Shown here: one piece after another, positions 1-9,035 of the stretch
Position numbering within the stretch: the stretch's first letter is position 1
How the letters are laid out: the number at the start of each line of letters is the position of its first letter
NCBI RefSeq assembly: GCF_010723575.1
Contig: NZ_BLKZ01000001.1
Coordinates: forward strand, 3,658,001 to 3,722,000
Reading direction: 5' to 3'
From: Mycobacterium bourgelatii
GTDB taxonomy: Bacteria; Actinomycetota; Actinomycetes; Mycobacteriales; Mycobacteriaceae
DNA: 64,000 nucleotides
Position numbers and translations under genes: made by a program
The notes under the pieces: model-generated
Seen by the model: only the letters and a program-made list of their open reading frames with translations
Database searches by the model: none
What the model was told of the DNA's origin: nothing

Positions 1-35
1 AGCGCGACGGCGACTGCGATGAGGATCTGTCTCAT
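1..35 (-). CDS. mraY: MraY N-terminus (partial, runs off window)
   Basis: The minus-strand ATG at 35 reads MRQILIAVAVA before the window ends, which matches the usual start of mycobacterial MraY, phospho-N-acetylmuramoyl-pentapeptide transferase (lipid I synthesis, inner membrane). The ATG overlaps the murF stop as ATGA, and mraY follows murF in dcw clusters. Only about 11 codons are visible, so the call rests on this short match and on gene order. Confidence 0.75.
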   Translation of the reverse strand, partial: MRQILIAVAVA

Positions 36-1624
36 GGGTGCGCCGCACCTCCGCTTTCGGGGGTCTCTGTGGGCGGCTCTTTGGGGGGCTGCTGGGAGCC
101 GTCCGCGACCAGCGCGTCCGCCAGCGCGCCCAGCCCGGCCGCGTTGGACGCCTTCACCAGGACCACGTCGCCGGGCCGCAGCTCTTCCCGCAACAAGGCG
201 AGAGCGGCGTCCGCGTCCGCCACGTTGATCGCCCCCCTGTCACCCCCAGCTCCCCAGGAGCCCTCCATGACCGCTGCGTGGTGCATGGCGCTCATCGACC
301 TCCCGGTTCCCACGACAACGAGTCGAGACACATCTAAGCGCACGGCCAACCGACCGATGCGATCGTGCTCGGTTATCGCGTCCTCACCCAACTCGGCCAT
401 CTCCCCGAGGACCGCCCAGCTGCGGCGCGGCGGGTCCGCCTGGCCGTGCGCGATCCAGGCCAACGCCTGTAGCCCGGCTCGCATCGAGTCGGGGTTGGCG
501 TTGTAGGCATCGTCGATCACCGTCACGCCGTCCGGGCGGGTGGTGACATGCATGCGGTGCCGCGACACCGGCCCGGCCCCGGCCAACGCGGCCGCCACCT
601 GCTCGATGTCGGCGCCGCACTCCATAGCGACGGCGCCGGCGCACAGCGCGTTGGTCACCTGGTGATCGCCGTACACGCCGAGCCGGACCTGAGCTTGGGC
701 GTGGCCGGATGCCGAGCCGCGATGCATGGTGAACTGCGGCCTGGCCAGCGCGTCCAGCGTCACCGGTCCGGCCCAGACATCGTCGGGGCCCGATCCGGGA
801 TTGCGGGTGACGCGAACGACGCGGGCCTTGGTGACGTCGGCCATGGCCGCCACCGCGGGGTCGTCGGCGTTGAGAATCACCACCCCGGATTGCGGAACCG
901 ATTGCGGCAGTTCGGATTTTGTTTTAGCGATGATTTCTCTTGAGCCGAACTCGCCCAAGTGCGCGGTGCCGACGTTGAGGACGACGCCGATCGACGGCGT
1001 GGCGATGTCGGCCAGTGCGGCGATATTGCCGGGGTGGCGGGCCGACATTTCCAGGATCAGGTAGTCGGTGTCGCGGGTTGCGCGCAAGACCGTCCACGGG
1101 TGACCGAGTTCGTTGTTGAACGACCCGGGCGGGGCCACCACCTCACCCAACGGGGCGAGCACGGCGGCGACGAGATCCTTGGTCGACGTCTTGCCCGAGG
1201 ACCCGGTGATGCCGATGAGGGTCAGCCCGCCGGCCACCAGTTCGGCGGCCACCGCCTTGGCCAGCTTGCCCAGCGCCGCCAGGACGGCCGCTCCCGATCC
1301 GTCCGTGTCGTGTTCGAGGACGCCAGCGACCTTCCCATCGACCGTCCGCGGTTCTTGACGGGCGGGGGCCACCACTATCGCGGGCACCCCGACCGGGCGC
1401 GCGGCCAGTACGGCGACGGCCCCGGCCGCGACCGCGGCGGGCGCATGGTCGTGGCCGTCGGACCGCGCACCGGGTAGCGCCAGGAACAATCCGCCCGGCC
1501 CGACGGCCCGCGAGTCGAATTCCACCGTCCCGGTAATGCGTTGGCGCGCAGCTTCTTCCGGTGTGATGTCGGCGAGTTCGCCACCGACGATCTCGGCGAT
1601 CTGCGCCACGGTGAGCTCGATCAT
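32..1624 (-). CDS. murF: UDP-MurNAc-tripeptide--D-Ala-D-Ala ligase MurF
   Basis: This 530-residue Mur ligase adds D-Ala-D-Ala to the UDP-MurNAc-tripeptide, the last cytoplasmic step of the peptidoglycan precursor. The start MIELTVAQIAEIVGG is the typical MurF N-terminus. The ATP-binding loop GITGSSGKTSTKD lies near residue 140, followed by the central ligase domain (NADDPAV, DDAYNANPDSM) and the C-terminal Mur ligase domain. The frame stays open 42 codons upstream, but the ATG at 1624 overlaps the murE stop as ATGA, which fixes the start and implies translational coupling. murE lies upstream and mraY downstream. Confidence 0.97.
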   Translation of the reverse strand: MIELTVAQIAEIVGGELADITPEEAARQRITGTVEFDSRAVGPGGLFLALPGARSDGHDHAPAAVAAGAVAVLAARPVGVPAIVVAPARQEPRTVDGKVAGVLEHDTDGSGAAVLAALGKLAKAVAAELVAGGLTLIGITGSSGKTSTKDLVAAVLAPLGEVVAPPGSFNNELGHPWTVLRATRDTDYLILEMSARHPGNIAALADIATPSIGVVLNVGTAHLGEFGSREIIAKTKSELPQSVPQSGVVILNADDPAVAAMADVTKARVVRVTRNPGSGPDDVWAGPVTLDALARPQFTMHRGSASGHAQAQVRLGVYGDHQVTNALCAGAVAMECGADIEQVAAALAGAGPVSRHRMHVTTRPDGVTVIDDAYNANPDSMRAGLQALAWIAHGQADPPRRSWAVLGEMAELGEDAITEHDRIGRLAVRLDVSRLVVVGTGRSMSAMHHAAVMEGSWGAGGDRGAINVADADAALALLREELRPGDVVLVKASNAAGLGALADALVADGSQQPPKEPPTETPESGGAAHP

Positions 1625-3168
1625 ACGCGGGCCTCGAGTGCGCGGGCGAGCTCCAACCGGTCGTCGAACGGGCGGATTTCGCCGCCGCCGCTCTGGCCGG
1701 TCTCGTGCCCCTTGCCCGCGATGACCACGACGTCGCCGGGTCCCGCCCAACCGACCGCATGCTCGATCGCGGCGCGCCGGTCGCCGATCTCTACCACTTC
1801 CGCCGCGCCGTCCACTTCCGTTGCCCCGGCGATGATTTCGCGCCGGATCGCCGCGGGATCCTCGCTGCGCGGGTTGTCGTCGGTGACGACAACCAGATCG
1901 GCCAGTTCCGCCGCGACAGCGCCCATGGCCGCACGTTTCCCGGGGTCGCGATCGCCGCCGGCACCGAAGACCACGGCCAGCCGGCGCTGCGGGTCACGCA
2001 ACGTGGTGAGCACGGCCCGCAAGGCGCCCGGCTTGTGCGCGTAGTCGACCAGGGCAAGAAAATCCTGACCGCGGTCGACGCGTTCCAGGCGACCCGGGAC
2101 CCGAATCTCCCGCAGCCCCGCCGCAGCCTGCTCCGGCGAGACCCCGACGACGTCGAGAATCGCCAGGGCGAGAAGGCAATTCGCGATGTTGTAGCGACCG
2201 GGCAGGCCAATGCCGACCCGGTGCTGGACGCCCGCGCGGTCGACGGCGGTGAATTCCTGACCGCCCGCGCCCAGCGGCGCCACCTCCGTGGCGTGCCAGT
2301 GTGCGGACGGGTCCGAGACACTGACGGTGATCGCGTCCGGCGCCAGATCGACCATGGCACGTCCCGCCTCGTCGTCGACGCAGACCACGGCAACGTCGGC
2401 CCGCAGCGGTGACTCCCGGTCGAACAACAGCGCTTTGGCGTCGAAGTAGTCGGCCATGGTGGGGTGGAAATCGAGGTGATCGCGCGACAAGTTGGTGAAC
2501 CCGCCGACGGCGAATCGAGTGCCGTTCACCCGCCCCAGGGTCAGCGCGTGGCTGGACACCTCCATCACCACGGTGTCCACCCCGCGTTCGGCCATCGCCG
2601 CGAGCATCGACTGCAGGACGGGGGCCTCCGGTGTGGTGAGCGCGCTGTCGATGTCGGTGCCGTCGACCCGAACGCCGATCGTGCCGATCAATCCGGCCAC
2701 CCGGCCGGCAGCGCGTAACCCGGCCTCGACCAGGTACGTCGTGGTGGTCTTGCCAGAGGTGCCGGTGATCCCGACGACCCGCACCCGGTCCGAGGGCCGA
2801 CCGTAGACCGCGGCGGCCACCGCGCCCAGCACGCTGCGGGGTGCAGGATGAAGCAGTACCGGCACGGTGTCCGCGAGCTTCCCTATCTCCTTCAACCCGT
2901 CGGCGTCGGTGAGCACCGCCACGGCACCACGATCGACCGCCTGCTGCGTATACCGGGCGCCGTGCGTCGCCGATCCGGGCAGCGCGGCAAACAGGTCACC
3001 GGCCTCGACCCCCTGGGCGCGCAGCGTCACACCTGTGACCGGCACGTCCGGAACCGGGCCTGGCCGCGCGGCCAGCACCGCACGGACTTCGGCCGCCAGC
3101 GCGGACAGTGGCGCGCCGGCGACGCCGGAGGGGCGCAGGTCAACGGATTCCGACGCCACTTCGGTCAC
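1621..3168 (-). CDS. murE: UDP-MurNAc-L-Ala-D-Glu--meso-DAP ligase MurE
   Basis: This 515-residue Mur ligase adds meso-diaminopimelate to UDP-MurNAc-dipeptide in the cytosol. The P-loop GITGTSGKTTTT is near residue 135. The DNPR motif (TDDNPRSEDP, about residue 425) marks the DAP-type rather than Lys-type enzyme, as expected for mycobacterial peptidoglycan. The start used is GTG at 3168; the N-terminus is variable in the family, so a nearby start is possible. The 155 bases to pbpB upstream hold no gene, whereas M. tuberculosis has several genes including a PE_PGRS gene at this junction. It overlaps murF by 4 bases. Confidence 0.96.
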   Translation of the reverse strand: MTEVASESVDLRPSGVAGAPLSALAAEVRAVLAARPGPVPDVPVTGVTLRAQGVEAGDLFAALPGSATHGARYTQQAVDRGAVAVLTDADGLKEIGKLADTVPVLLHPAPRSVLGAVAAAVYGRPSDRVRVVGITGTSGKTTTTYLVEAGLRAAGRVAGLIGTIGVRVDGTDIDSALTTPEAPVLQSMLAAMAERGVDTVVMEVSSHALTLGRVNGTRFAVGGFTNLSRDHLDFHPTMADYFDAKALLFDRESPLRADVAVVCVDDEAGRAMVDLAPDAITVSVSDPSAHWHATEVAPLGAGGQEFTAVDRAGVQHRVGIGLPGRYNIANCLLALAILDVVGVSPEQAAAGLREIRVPGRLERVDRGQDFLALVDYAHKPGALRAVLTTLRDPQRRLAVVFGAGGDRDPGKRAAMGAVAAELADLVVVTDDNPRSEDPAAIRREIIAGATEVDGAAEVVEIGDRRAAIEHAVGWAGPGDVVVIAGKGHETGQSGGGEIRPFDDRLELARALEARV

Positions 3169-3323
3169 CTCCGTCCTGCCTCCGTCGCCGCATCCCAGTC
3201 ATGATGGGCCATGACACCCTATCCAGACGCACCCGGCCGCGACGTGTCCCGCACGCGCCTCGCCTATTGGGGCCTGTTGAGGCGTCTATCGAGCCCCGGC
3301 CGAGCGGTGTCGATGGGGTGGAT

Positions 3324-5414
3324 CTACATCGCCTGCAAGGTGAGCGGCGGACCCGGATCGGGCGACAGCGGCACGTTCTCGCGCTGCATCAGCCAGCCCG
3401 CGATGTTGTGGAACAGCGGGGCGGCCGAGTGGCCCGGGGTGCCGTCCGCGTTGCGATGTGGGTTGTCCATCATGATGCCGATGACGTAGCGAGGGTTGTC
3501 GACGGTGGCCATGCCGGCGAAGGTGATCCAGTAGACGTCGTCGTAGTAGCACCCGCAGCCGGGGTTGATCTGCTGCGCGGTGCCCGTCTTGCCGGCCATC
3601 TGGTAGCCCGGCACCGACGCCGCGGGACCGGTGCCCTGCTGGTAGCCCATCGGGTCTTGCTGGACGACGGCGCGCAGCATCTGGCGGACGGTCTGCGCAG
3701 TCTGCGCGGAGACCACCCGGATGCCCTCGGGCCGAGGCTCTTCGGTCCGGGTGCCGTCGGCTCCGACGGTGGCCTTGATGATCCGCGGGGGGATCCGCAC
3801 CCCGTCGTTGGCGATCGCCTGGTACATGGCGGTCATCTGCAGCAAGGTCATCGAAAGGCCTTGGCCGATAGGCAAGTTCGAGAATGTACTGCCCGACCAC
3901 TGGTCGATCGGCGGCACCAGCCCCGCACTCTCGCCGGGCAGGCCAACGCCGGTGCGCTGCCCCAACCCGAATCTGCGGACCATGTCGTAGAAGCGTTCCG
4001 GGCCAACGCGCTGCGCCAGCATCAGCGTGCCCACGTTGGACGACTTCCCGAAGACGCCGGTGGTCGTGTACGGCATCACGCCGTGCTCCCACGCGTCGTG
4101 GATGGGAACACCGCCCATGTGGATGCTGCCGGGCACCTGAAGCACCTCGTCGGGGTTGCTCAGCCCGTACTCGATCACCGAGGCGGCGGTGACGATCTTG
4201 TTCACCGAACCCGGCTCGAACGGCGACGAGACCGGCAGGTTACCCAGCTGCCGGTCCCCTTGCCGACCGATGTCCTGCGACGGGTCGAAGGTGTTGTCGT
4301 TGGCCATGGCCAGCACTTCGCCGGTCTTGGCGTCGAGCACGACCGCCGATACGTTGTGGGCCCCCGACACGTTCTTGGCCTGCTGGACCTGCTGCTGCAC
4401 ATAGAACTGGATGTCGTTGTCCAACGTGAGCTGGACGGTCGAGCCGTGCACCGCACGGTGTCGGTTGCGGTAACTGCCGGGGATCACGACGCCGTCGGAC
4501 CCGCGGTCGTAGGTCACCGATCCGTCGGTGCCGGCCAGCACGGCGTCCATGGAGTCCTCAAGACCCAGCAGGCCGTGGCCGTCCCAGTCGATGCCGCCCA
4601 CGATGTTGGCCGCCAGCGACCCGCCCGGATACTGGCGCAGATCCTGACGCTCGGAACCGACCTCGGGGAATTTCGTGGTGATCGCGGTGGCGATGGCGGG
4701 GTCGACGGCGCGGGCCAGATAGACGAACGTCTCATCGCTTTTCAGCTTCTTCAGAACGGTCGCCTCGTCGGGCTTGTTGTTAAGCCTGTTCGCGATCTCG
4801 TGCGCGATGTCTTTGAGCCGCTGCTGCGGTTCCGGTGCGCGCTGCGACTTCTGCCTGGCTTCCTCGAGCTGCTGGCGGACCCGCTTGGGCTGAAAGGTCA
4901 GCGCACGAGCTTCGATGGTGAACGCGAGGCGGTCGTTGTGCCGGTCGACGATCGCACCGCGGACCGCGCGTTCGATGTCGGTGACTTTGAGCTGGCCGGC
5001 CGCCTGGGCGCGCAGCTCTGCCGCGTTGGACACCTGCAGGAAGAACAGCTGGGTGGCGGCCACCAACAGCAGGATGAAGATGACGGCATTTCCTGCCCGG
5101 TGCCGGAAGACGAATGATGCGCCGCGAGACGCTACCTCCAGCGCGGGACGGGTGCGCCGCTCTCGTGCCGAGTGGCCCAGCCCGGCCGACTCGGTCGGCA
5201 TGGCCGGACGAGACTTCTTGGCGTCCTTGGCTTTCTGGGCCTTCTTGGCCTTTCGGGTCGGCTTGGGTTCCTGAACTGCCTTGGGCCCCTTGCCGGGACG
5301 ATCCTTCTTACCGGAGCGCTTGGGCTGCCGGGCGTCGACCGGTTCCTGCGGTTGGCGAGGGCCACGCGCCGGGCGCCGGGCCGGGCGCGACCGCCGGGGG
5401 TCGTCGCGACTCAC
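3324..5414 (-). CDS. pbpB: Septal class B penicillin-binding protein PbpB (FtsI)
   Basis: This 696-residue division transpeptidase cross-links septal peptidoglycan in the periplasm. A long basic, proline- and lysine-rich cytoplasmic tail (1-100) precedes one transmembrane helix (about 108-128), the PBP dimerisation domain (about 150-320) and the transpeptidase domain. The active-site motifs are complete: SVNK with nucleophile Ser403, SSN at 458-460 and KTG at 609-611. The GTG start overlaps the stop of the upstream FtsL-like gene (GTGA), as befits partners of one divisome complex. The length is close to the M. tuberculosis protein (about 680 residues). Confidence 0.96.
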   Translation of the reverse strand: MSRDDPRRSRPARRPARGPRQPQEPVDARQPKRSGKKDRPGKGPKAVQEPKPTRKAKKAQKAKDAKKSRPAMPTESAGLGHSARERRTRPALEVASRGASFVFRHRAGNAVIFILLLVAATQLFFLQVSNAAELRAQAAGQLKVTDIERAVRGAIVDRHNDRLAFTIEARALTFQPKRVRQQLEEARQKSQRAPEPQQRLKDIAHEIANRLNNKPDEATVLKKLKSDETFVYLARAVDPAIATAITTKFPEVGSERQDLRQYPGGSLAANIVGGIDWDGHGLLGLEDSMDAVLAGTDGSVTYDRGSDGVVIPGSYRNRHRAVHGSTVQLTLDNDIQFYVQQQVQQAKNVSGAHNVSAVVLDAKTGEVLAMANDNTFDPSQDIGRQGDRQLGNLPVSSPFEPGSVNKIVTAASVIEYGLSNPDEVLQVPGSIHMGGVPIHDAWEHGVMPYTTTGVFGKSSNVGTLMLAQRVGPERFYDMVRRFGLGQRTGVGLPGESAGLVPPIDQWSGSTFSNLPIGQGLSMTLLQMTAMYQAIANDGVRIPPRIIKATVGADGTRTEEPRPEGIRVVSAQTAQTVRQMLRAVVQQDPMGYQQGTGPAASVPGYQMAGKTGTAQQINPGCGCYYDDVYWITFAGMATVDNPRYVIGIMMDNPHRNADGTPGHSAAPLFHNIAGWLMQRENVPLSPDPGPPLTLQAM

Positions 5415-6667
5415 CGCGGGATCCCCAGCACCGGTGTCGGGGCGGTGGCACTCGGGGCTGCCGGTCCGCCGGCGGCCGGTGGTTGAGGTGCGCCGGCCGG
5501 CTGCGGCGGGACGGGCGCAGGCGCCGCGGGAGCCGGGGGCACCGGGGCCGCCGGGGGCGGCGCGGCCGGGCGTAGTGCCCTCAGTTCGAACGGCGCGTCG
5601 GGCGGCAACGGAGCGGGAACCTGTGCGGGAACCGGAGCGGGAGCCTGGCCCGGCGCCGGCGGCACTTGGCCGGGCAGCGCGGGCACACCGCCCTCCGGTA
5701 CTGGCACCTGAGCGGGCAACGGCGCCTGGCCTTCCGGCACCGGCACCTGACCGGGCACCGGCACTTGGCCGGGCAACGGCGGCTGGCCGGGGACCAAGGG
5801 CAACTGGCCCGGAACCGGGGTGGCACCCAATGTCGAGGCGCCGTCCGGTGCGCGCATGAGGAACTGCGGCCCGGTCCTGGGCGGCGCGGGCGAATCACCG
5901 GGAGCGGGCGTCACGCGGACCGAAACCTCCGGCGGCACCGCCGACGGGTTCGGGGGCGGCGGACCCTCCTCCGGGATGGGTGTGTTCAGCGGCGGCGGCG
6001 GGACGCCGTCGGCGGGCTTCGGCGTGCCCACCACCACCCAGTTGCCGTCCGGCCCCTGGACCAGGTGGGCGGTGTCCTGGGTGGGGATCATGCCCTGCCG
6101 GCGGGCCGCCTCCGCCAACGCGGGCGCGGATTCCGCCTCCCGCACATCACGTTCCAGCGCTTCCTTCTGCTGCTGCAGCATCCGGGTGCGCTCGCGGGCG
6201 TGGCTCAGCTGATAGGAACGCTCGGCGGCGTCGGTGGACAGCCACAACGTCAGACCCAACCCGACGGCGAGCGAACCGATGACCAGCACCACAAACGGGA
6301 CCTTGTTCAGCCACGCGCTCGGCCGCCAGTCGATCGATGCCAGCCGGATCGCCAGCCGCTCGGTCAGTTTCGGGCGAACTACCTTCGGCGCCTTGGCTTT
6401 CCGAGCCTTTGCCCGCGCCTTGGCCTGACTGGCGTTCTTGGGCCGCGCGGGGCGATCGACGGGCCGCGTGATCGGGCTGGTTTGTGGCCCCGACTTCGGC
6501 GACCGCGCCTCGCGGGTGGGGGTCGCACTCCTGGCCGGGCGGGTGCGCCGCGACGGCGAGTCGACCGCCGAGCCCGAACCCGTCCGCCGGCTCGCTCGGG
6601 CGGTTCCTGCGCGTCCGCCGCGACGATCGTTGCCGCGGAGTTCGGGCGCCTCGCGTTTCGCCTTCAT
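5411..6667 (-). CDS. FtsL-like proline-rich membrane protein (Rv2164c type)
   Basis: This 418-residue single-pass membrane protein sits in the ftsL position of the dcw cluster. It has a basic N-terminal tail (1-125), one transmembrane helix (about 126-148), then a short heptad-like segment rich in Glu, Arg and Gln (about 150-190) typical of FtsL/DivIC. A very long extracytoplasmic Pro/Ala/Gly tail follows (from about 215), with repeated PGQ(V/L/A)P and PVPEG units. The start and stop overlap rsmH and pbpB by 4 bases, so it is probably translated with PbpB. The role as FtsL is inferred from position and topology. The proline tail is much longer than in other bacterial FtsL proteins. Confidence 0.85.
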   Translation of the reverse strand: MKAKREAPELRGNDRRGGRAGTARASRRTGSGSAVDSPSRRTRPARSATPTREARSPKSGPQTSPITRPVDRPARPKNASQAKARAKARKAKAPKVVRPKLTERLAIRLASIDWRPSAWLNKVPFVVLVIGSLAVGLGLTLWLSTDAAERSYQLSHARERTRMLQQQKEALERDVREAESAPALAEAARRQGMIPTQDTAHLVQGPDGNWVVVGTPKPADGVPPPPLNTPIPEEGPPPPNPSAVPPEVSVRVTPAPGDSPAPPRTGPQFLMRAPDGASTLGATPVPGQLPLVPGQPPLPGQVPVPGQVPVPEGQAPLPAQVPVPEGGVPALPGQVPPAPGQAPAPVPAQVPAPLPPDAPFELRALRPAAPPPAAPVPPAPAAPAPVPPQPAGAPQPPAAGGPAAPSATAPTPVLGIPR

Positions 6668-7677
6668 CGCTCTCCCGTCCCAACTCGTTGCAAGGCCCGC
6701 AGGCGCACCGGTGCGCTGCGTGGGTTGCTTTCCACCTCGGTCGCGTCTGCGCGTTCCGCTCCGTGCGTCAGCGACCGGAAGCGCGGCTCGTGGCCGGGAA
6801 GTTCGACCGGGAGTTCCGGCGGTGTTCTCGAGCTGACCGCGTCGGCGAACGCCCGCTTGACGATGCGGTCTTCCAACGACTGGTATGCCAGCACGACGAT
6901 GCGCCCACCGACGGCGAGCGCATCCAGGGCCGCCGGGATCGCGTCCCGCAGCGAGCCGAGTTCGTCGTTCACCGCGATGCGCAACGCCTGGAACGTCCGC
7001 TTCGCCGGGTGCCCGCCGGTACGTCGGGCCGGGGCCGGAATCGCTTCGTAGAGCAGGGCAACCAGGTCGGCCGTCGAGGTGAACGGGGTGCGGGCGCGGC
7101 GGCGCACGATGTGTTCGGCGATGCGGCGGGCGAACCGCTCCTCGCCGTAGCGCTGCAAGATGTCGGCCAACGCCCGGGCGTCATAGGTGTTGACGATCTC
7201 GGCCGCCGTCAGTGGCGACGACGGATCCATCCGCATGTCCAGCGGCGCGTCCTTGGCGTACGCGAAGCCCCGCTCGGCCTGATCGAGCTGCATCGACGAG
7301 ACCCCGAGGTCGAACAGCACCCCGTCCACGGATTCGATTGGCTCACAACCAGATTCGTGCAATGCGGAGGCCAGCCCGTCATACCGGGTGTGGACCAGTG
7401 TCACCCGATCGCCGAACCGGGCGAGCCGACCACGGGCGATCTCCAGTGCGCTGGGGTCGCGGTCGAGCCCGATCAACCGCAAACCGGGGAAGGTGGCCAG
7501 GAACCGCTCGGAGTGCCCACCGGCACCGAGGGTGGCATCGACGAGCACGGCTCCGGAACCGTCCGGATGGTGACGGGTCAGCGCCGGGGTGAGCAACTCG
7601 ACGCAGCGTTCCAGCAGGACCGGTACGTGCCCGAAATCCGTTGGTGCGGAGCGGGGATCGGAATCTGGATCAGTCAT
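6664..7677 (-). CDS. rsmH: 16S rRNA (cytosine1402-N4)-methyltransferase RsmH
   Basis: This 337-residue SAM-dependent enzyme (formerly MraW) methylates C1402 in the ribosomal P site. HVPVLLERCVELL and the SAM-binding VDATLGAGGHSE are near the N-terminus; DLGVSSMQLD, the Arg-rich ERFARRIAEHIV helix and the late YQSLEDRIVKRAF segment are all family marks. The frame is open 77 codons upstream into mraZ, but the ATG at 7677 has a GGGGAGG ribosome binding site and matches the family length. The stop overlaps the start of the FtsL-like gene (ATGA). Confidence 0.96.
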   Translation of the reverse strand: MTDPDSDPRSAPTDFGHVPVLLERCVELLTPALTRHHPDGSGAVLVDATLGAGGHSERFLATFPGLRLIGLDRDPSALEIARGRLARFGDRVTLVHTRYDGLASALHESGCEPIESVDGVLFDLGVSSMQLDQAERGFAYAKDAPLDMRMDPSSPLTAAEIVNTYDARALADILQRYGEERFARRIAEHIVRRRARTPFTSTADLVALLYEAIPAPARRTGGHPAKRTFQALRIAVNDELGSLRDAIPAALDALAVGGRIVVLAYQSLEDRIVKRAFADAVSSRTPPELPVELPGHEPRFRSLTHGAERADATEVESNPRSAPVRLRALQRVGTGER

Positions 7678-7822
7678 CCTGACACCTCCCCTGCTCCGGC
7701 AGTATCGGCCTACCCGCAGTGCCGCCCGTGCACCGAGGCCTCCGTCCGAGGTTGCGAACCTGGCGTTGGGGAAGTACGCCAGGGTCGGTTCGGACAGAGA
7801 CCACGGTGCACGGGCATGCACC

Positions 7823-8254
7823 TCAGAAGATGTCGTTGAGTGCTTCATCGCTGGCCGCGGAGAAGTTCTCTTCATGGAGTTGCTGGTAGTTCTGCCAGGC
7901 CTGCGCATCCCAGATCTCGAGGTAGTCGACCGCGCCGATCACCACGCAATCCTTGGAAAGCCCGGCGTAGCGACGGTGGTCCGCCGACAACGTGATCCGG
8001 CCCTGACTGTCGGGATGCTGCTCGTCGGTACCGGCGGCGAGGTTGCGCAGGAACGCCCTCGCCTCCGGATTGCTGCGCGGGGCCTTGCTTGCCCGCCGTG
8101 CCAGTTGCTCGAATTCCGCCCGCGGGTAGACGGCGAGGCTGTGGTCCTGGCTCTTGGTGACCATCAACCCCCCTGCCAAAGCGTCGCGGAATTTAGCCGG
8201 CAATGTCAGCCGGCCCTTGTCGTCGAGTTTGGGCGTGTAAGTGCCGAGAAACAC
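7823..8254 (-). CDS. mraZ: Transcriptional regulator MraZ
   Basis: This 143-residue AbrB-like protein forms ring oligomers and represses its own dcw promoter. It shows the two MraZ repeats: GTYTPKLDDKGRLTLP near the N-terminus and DSQGRITLSADHR near residue 85. The start is GTG at 8254, giving MFLGTYTPK after initiation, with a GGAGG site 8 bases upstream; the open frame extends 38 codons further but through the operator region. It is the first gene of the dcw cluster, followed by rsmH after 145 bases. Three TGGGG boxes lie 48 bases upstream (separate entry). Confidence 0.95.
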   Translation of the reverse strand: MFLGTYTPKLDDKGRLTLPAKFRDALAGGLMVTKSQDHSLAVYPRAEFEQLARRASKAPRSNPEARAFLRNLAAGTDEQHPDSQGRITLSADHRRYAGLSKDCVVIGAVDYLEIWDAQAWQNYQQLHEENFSAASDEALNDIF

Positions 8255-8301
8255 TGCGGCACCTCCAAGTTGGCTCTCACCCAAACGCTTCGGCCACCAT
8301 A

Positions 8302-8326
8302 CCCCACAACCCCCCACTTTTCCCCA
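8302..8326 (-). promoter_or_regulatory. Putative MraZ operator (three TGGGG boxes)
   Basis: On the + strand CCCCA occurs at 8302, 8312 and 8322, i.e. TGGGG three times at an exact 10-base period reading toward mraZ. Further related boxes are at 8334 (CCCCT) and 8363 (CCCCA). MraZ of E. coli binds TGGG repeats spaced 10 bases apart upstream of its own gene, so this fits autoregulation of the cluster. The binding itself is inferred. Confidence 0.75.
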
Positions 8327-8584
8327 CACATTTCCCCTTCTTGGAGTGTCGGCCCCCCTATTCCCCACCGATTCGTTATTCAGCTAGGTTCGACGGCGGT
8401 ATCGCAGCGAGGCGGCTCATCGCGACGACGTCGGAAAATCGCATTTCAGGACGTTGTCAGGGATGCGGGGGTCGAAGTGGGGGCCAGTGGGGCACGGCTC
8501 GAGCACAACTTCGGCACAAGTCCGCATCAGCGGCTTGTCGCGACCCCGACGACGGCACTACGGGCGCGTCGCCTCAACCGCCAT

Positions 8585-8614
8585 AAAAAAACGGGGCAGC
8601 CGTAGCTGCCCCGT
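8585..8614 (-). terminator. Rho-independent terminator of the DUF3040 gene
   Basis: A perfect 10-base stem (8591-8600 with 8605-8614, loop CGTA) is followed, on the minus strand, by a run of seven T. It lies 20 bases after the stop of the DUF3040 gene. Classical intrinsic terminators with a T run are scarce in mycobacteria, so this one is unusually clear. Confidence 0.88.
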
Positions 8615-8633
8615 GAGGGTTGGACCCGTCGGG

Positions 8634-9035
8634 TTAGTCGTCGAACCGCCGACGGAACCGGTCCTCCATCCGACTGGTGAAGGAACCGCCCGAGCCTTTG
8701 CTGCGGCGCTGCCGTCCAGGCCCACCGGCCGGCCCGCGGTCCGGCAGTGCGGACAACCGCGGACCGCTGATGGCGTACACGACGCCGCCGAACATCACGA
8801 CGAAACCGAAGACGCTGAGGACCGGGAAGCTTCCAATCATCGTGGCCTTAATGGCCACGCCGGCGACCAGCATGCCCAAGCCGATGACGAATAGCGCGAC
8901 CCCTTGCAGGCGCCGACGCGCGGTCGGGGCTCGGAAGCCGCCACCACGGACACTCGAGGCGAATTTGGGGTCCTCGGCATAGAGAGCGCTCTCGATTTGA
9001 TCGAGCATGCGCTGCTCGTGATCGGAGAGTGGCAT
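8634..9035 (-). CDS. DUF3040 membrane protein (Rv2169c type)
   Basis: This 133-residue protein of unknown function is conserved next to the dcw cluster of actinobacteria. The N-terminus MPLSDHEQRMLDQIE is the DUF3040 signature. Two transmembrane helices follow (about residues 45-62 and 67-85), then an Arg/Gly-rich basic cytoplasmic tail ending RFRRRFDD. The ATG at 9035 has an AAGGAGG site; an in-frame upstream start at 9068 is less likely. A terminator after its stop separates it from mraZ. Confidence 0.9.
   Translation of the reverse strand: MPLSDHEQRMLDQIESALYAEDPKFASSVRGGGFRAPTARRRLQGVALFVIGLGMLVAGVAIKATMIGSFPVLSVFGFVVMFGGVVYAISGPRLSALPDRGPAGGPGRQRRSKGSGGSFTSRMEDRFRRRFDD

Noticed and set aside
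3108..5117. A 669-codon open frame on the + strand
   Set aside because: It is antisense to pbpB and murE, Arg/His/Gly-rich without any recognisable domain, and exists because GC-rich third positions keep the opposite strand free of stops.
5660..5800. Possible CRISPR or minisatellite array
   Set aside because: The repetition is in frame with the FtsL-like gene and encodes proline-rich units of uneven length; there are no conserved repeats with unique spacers.
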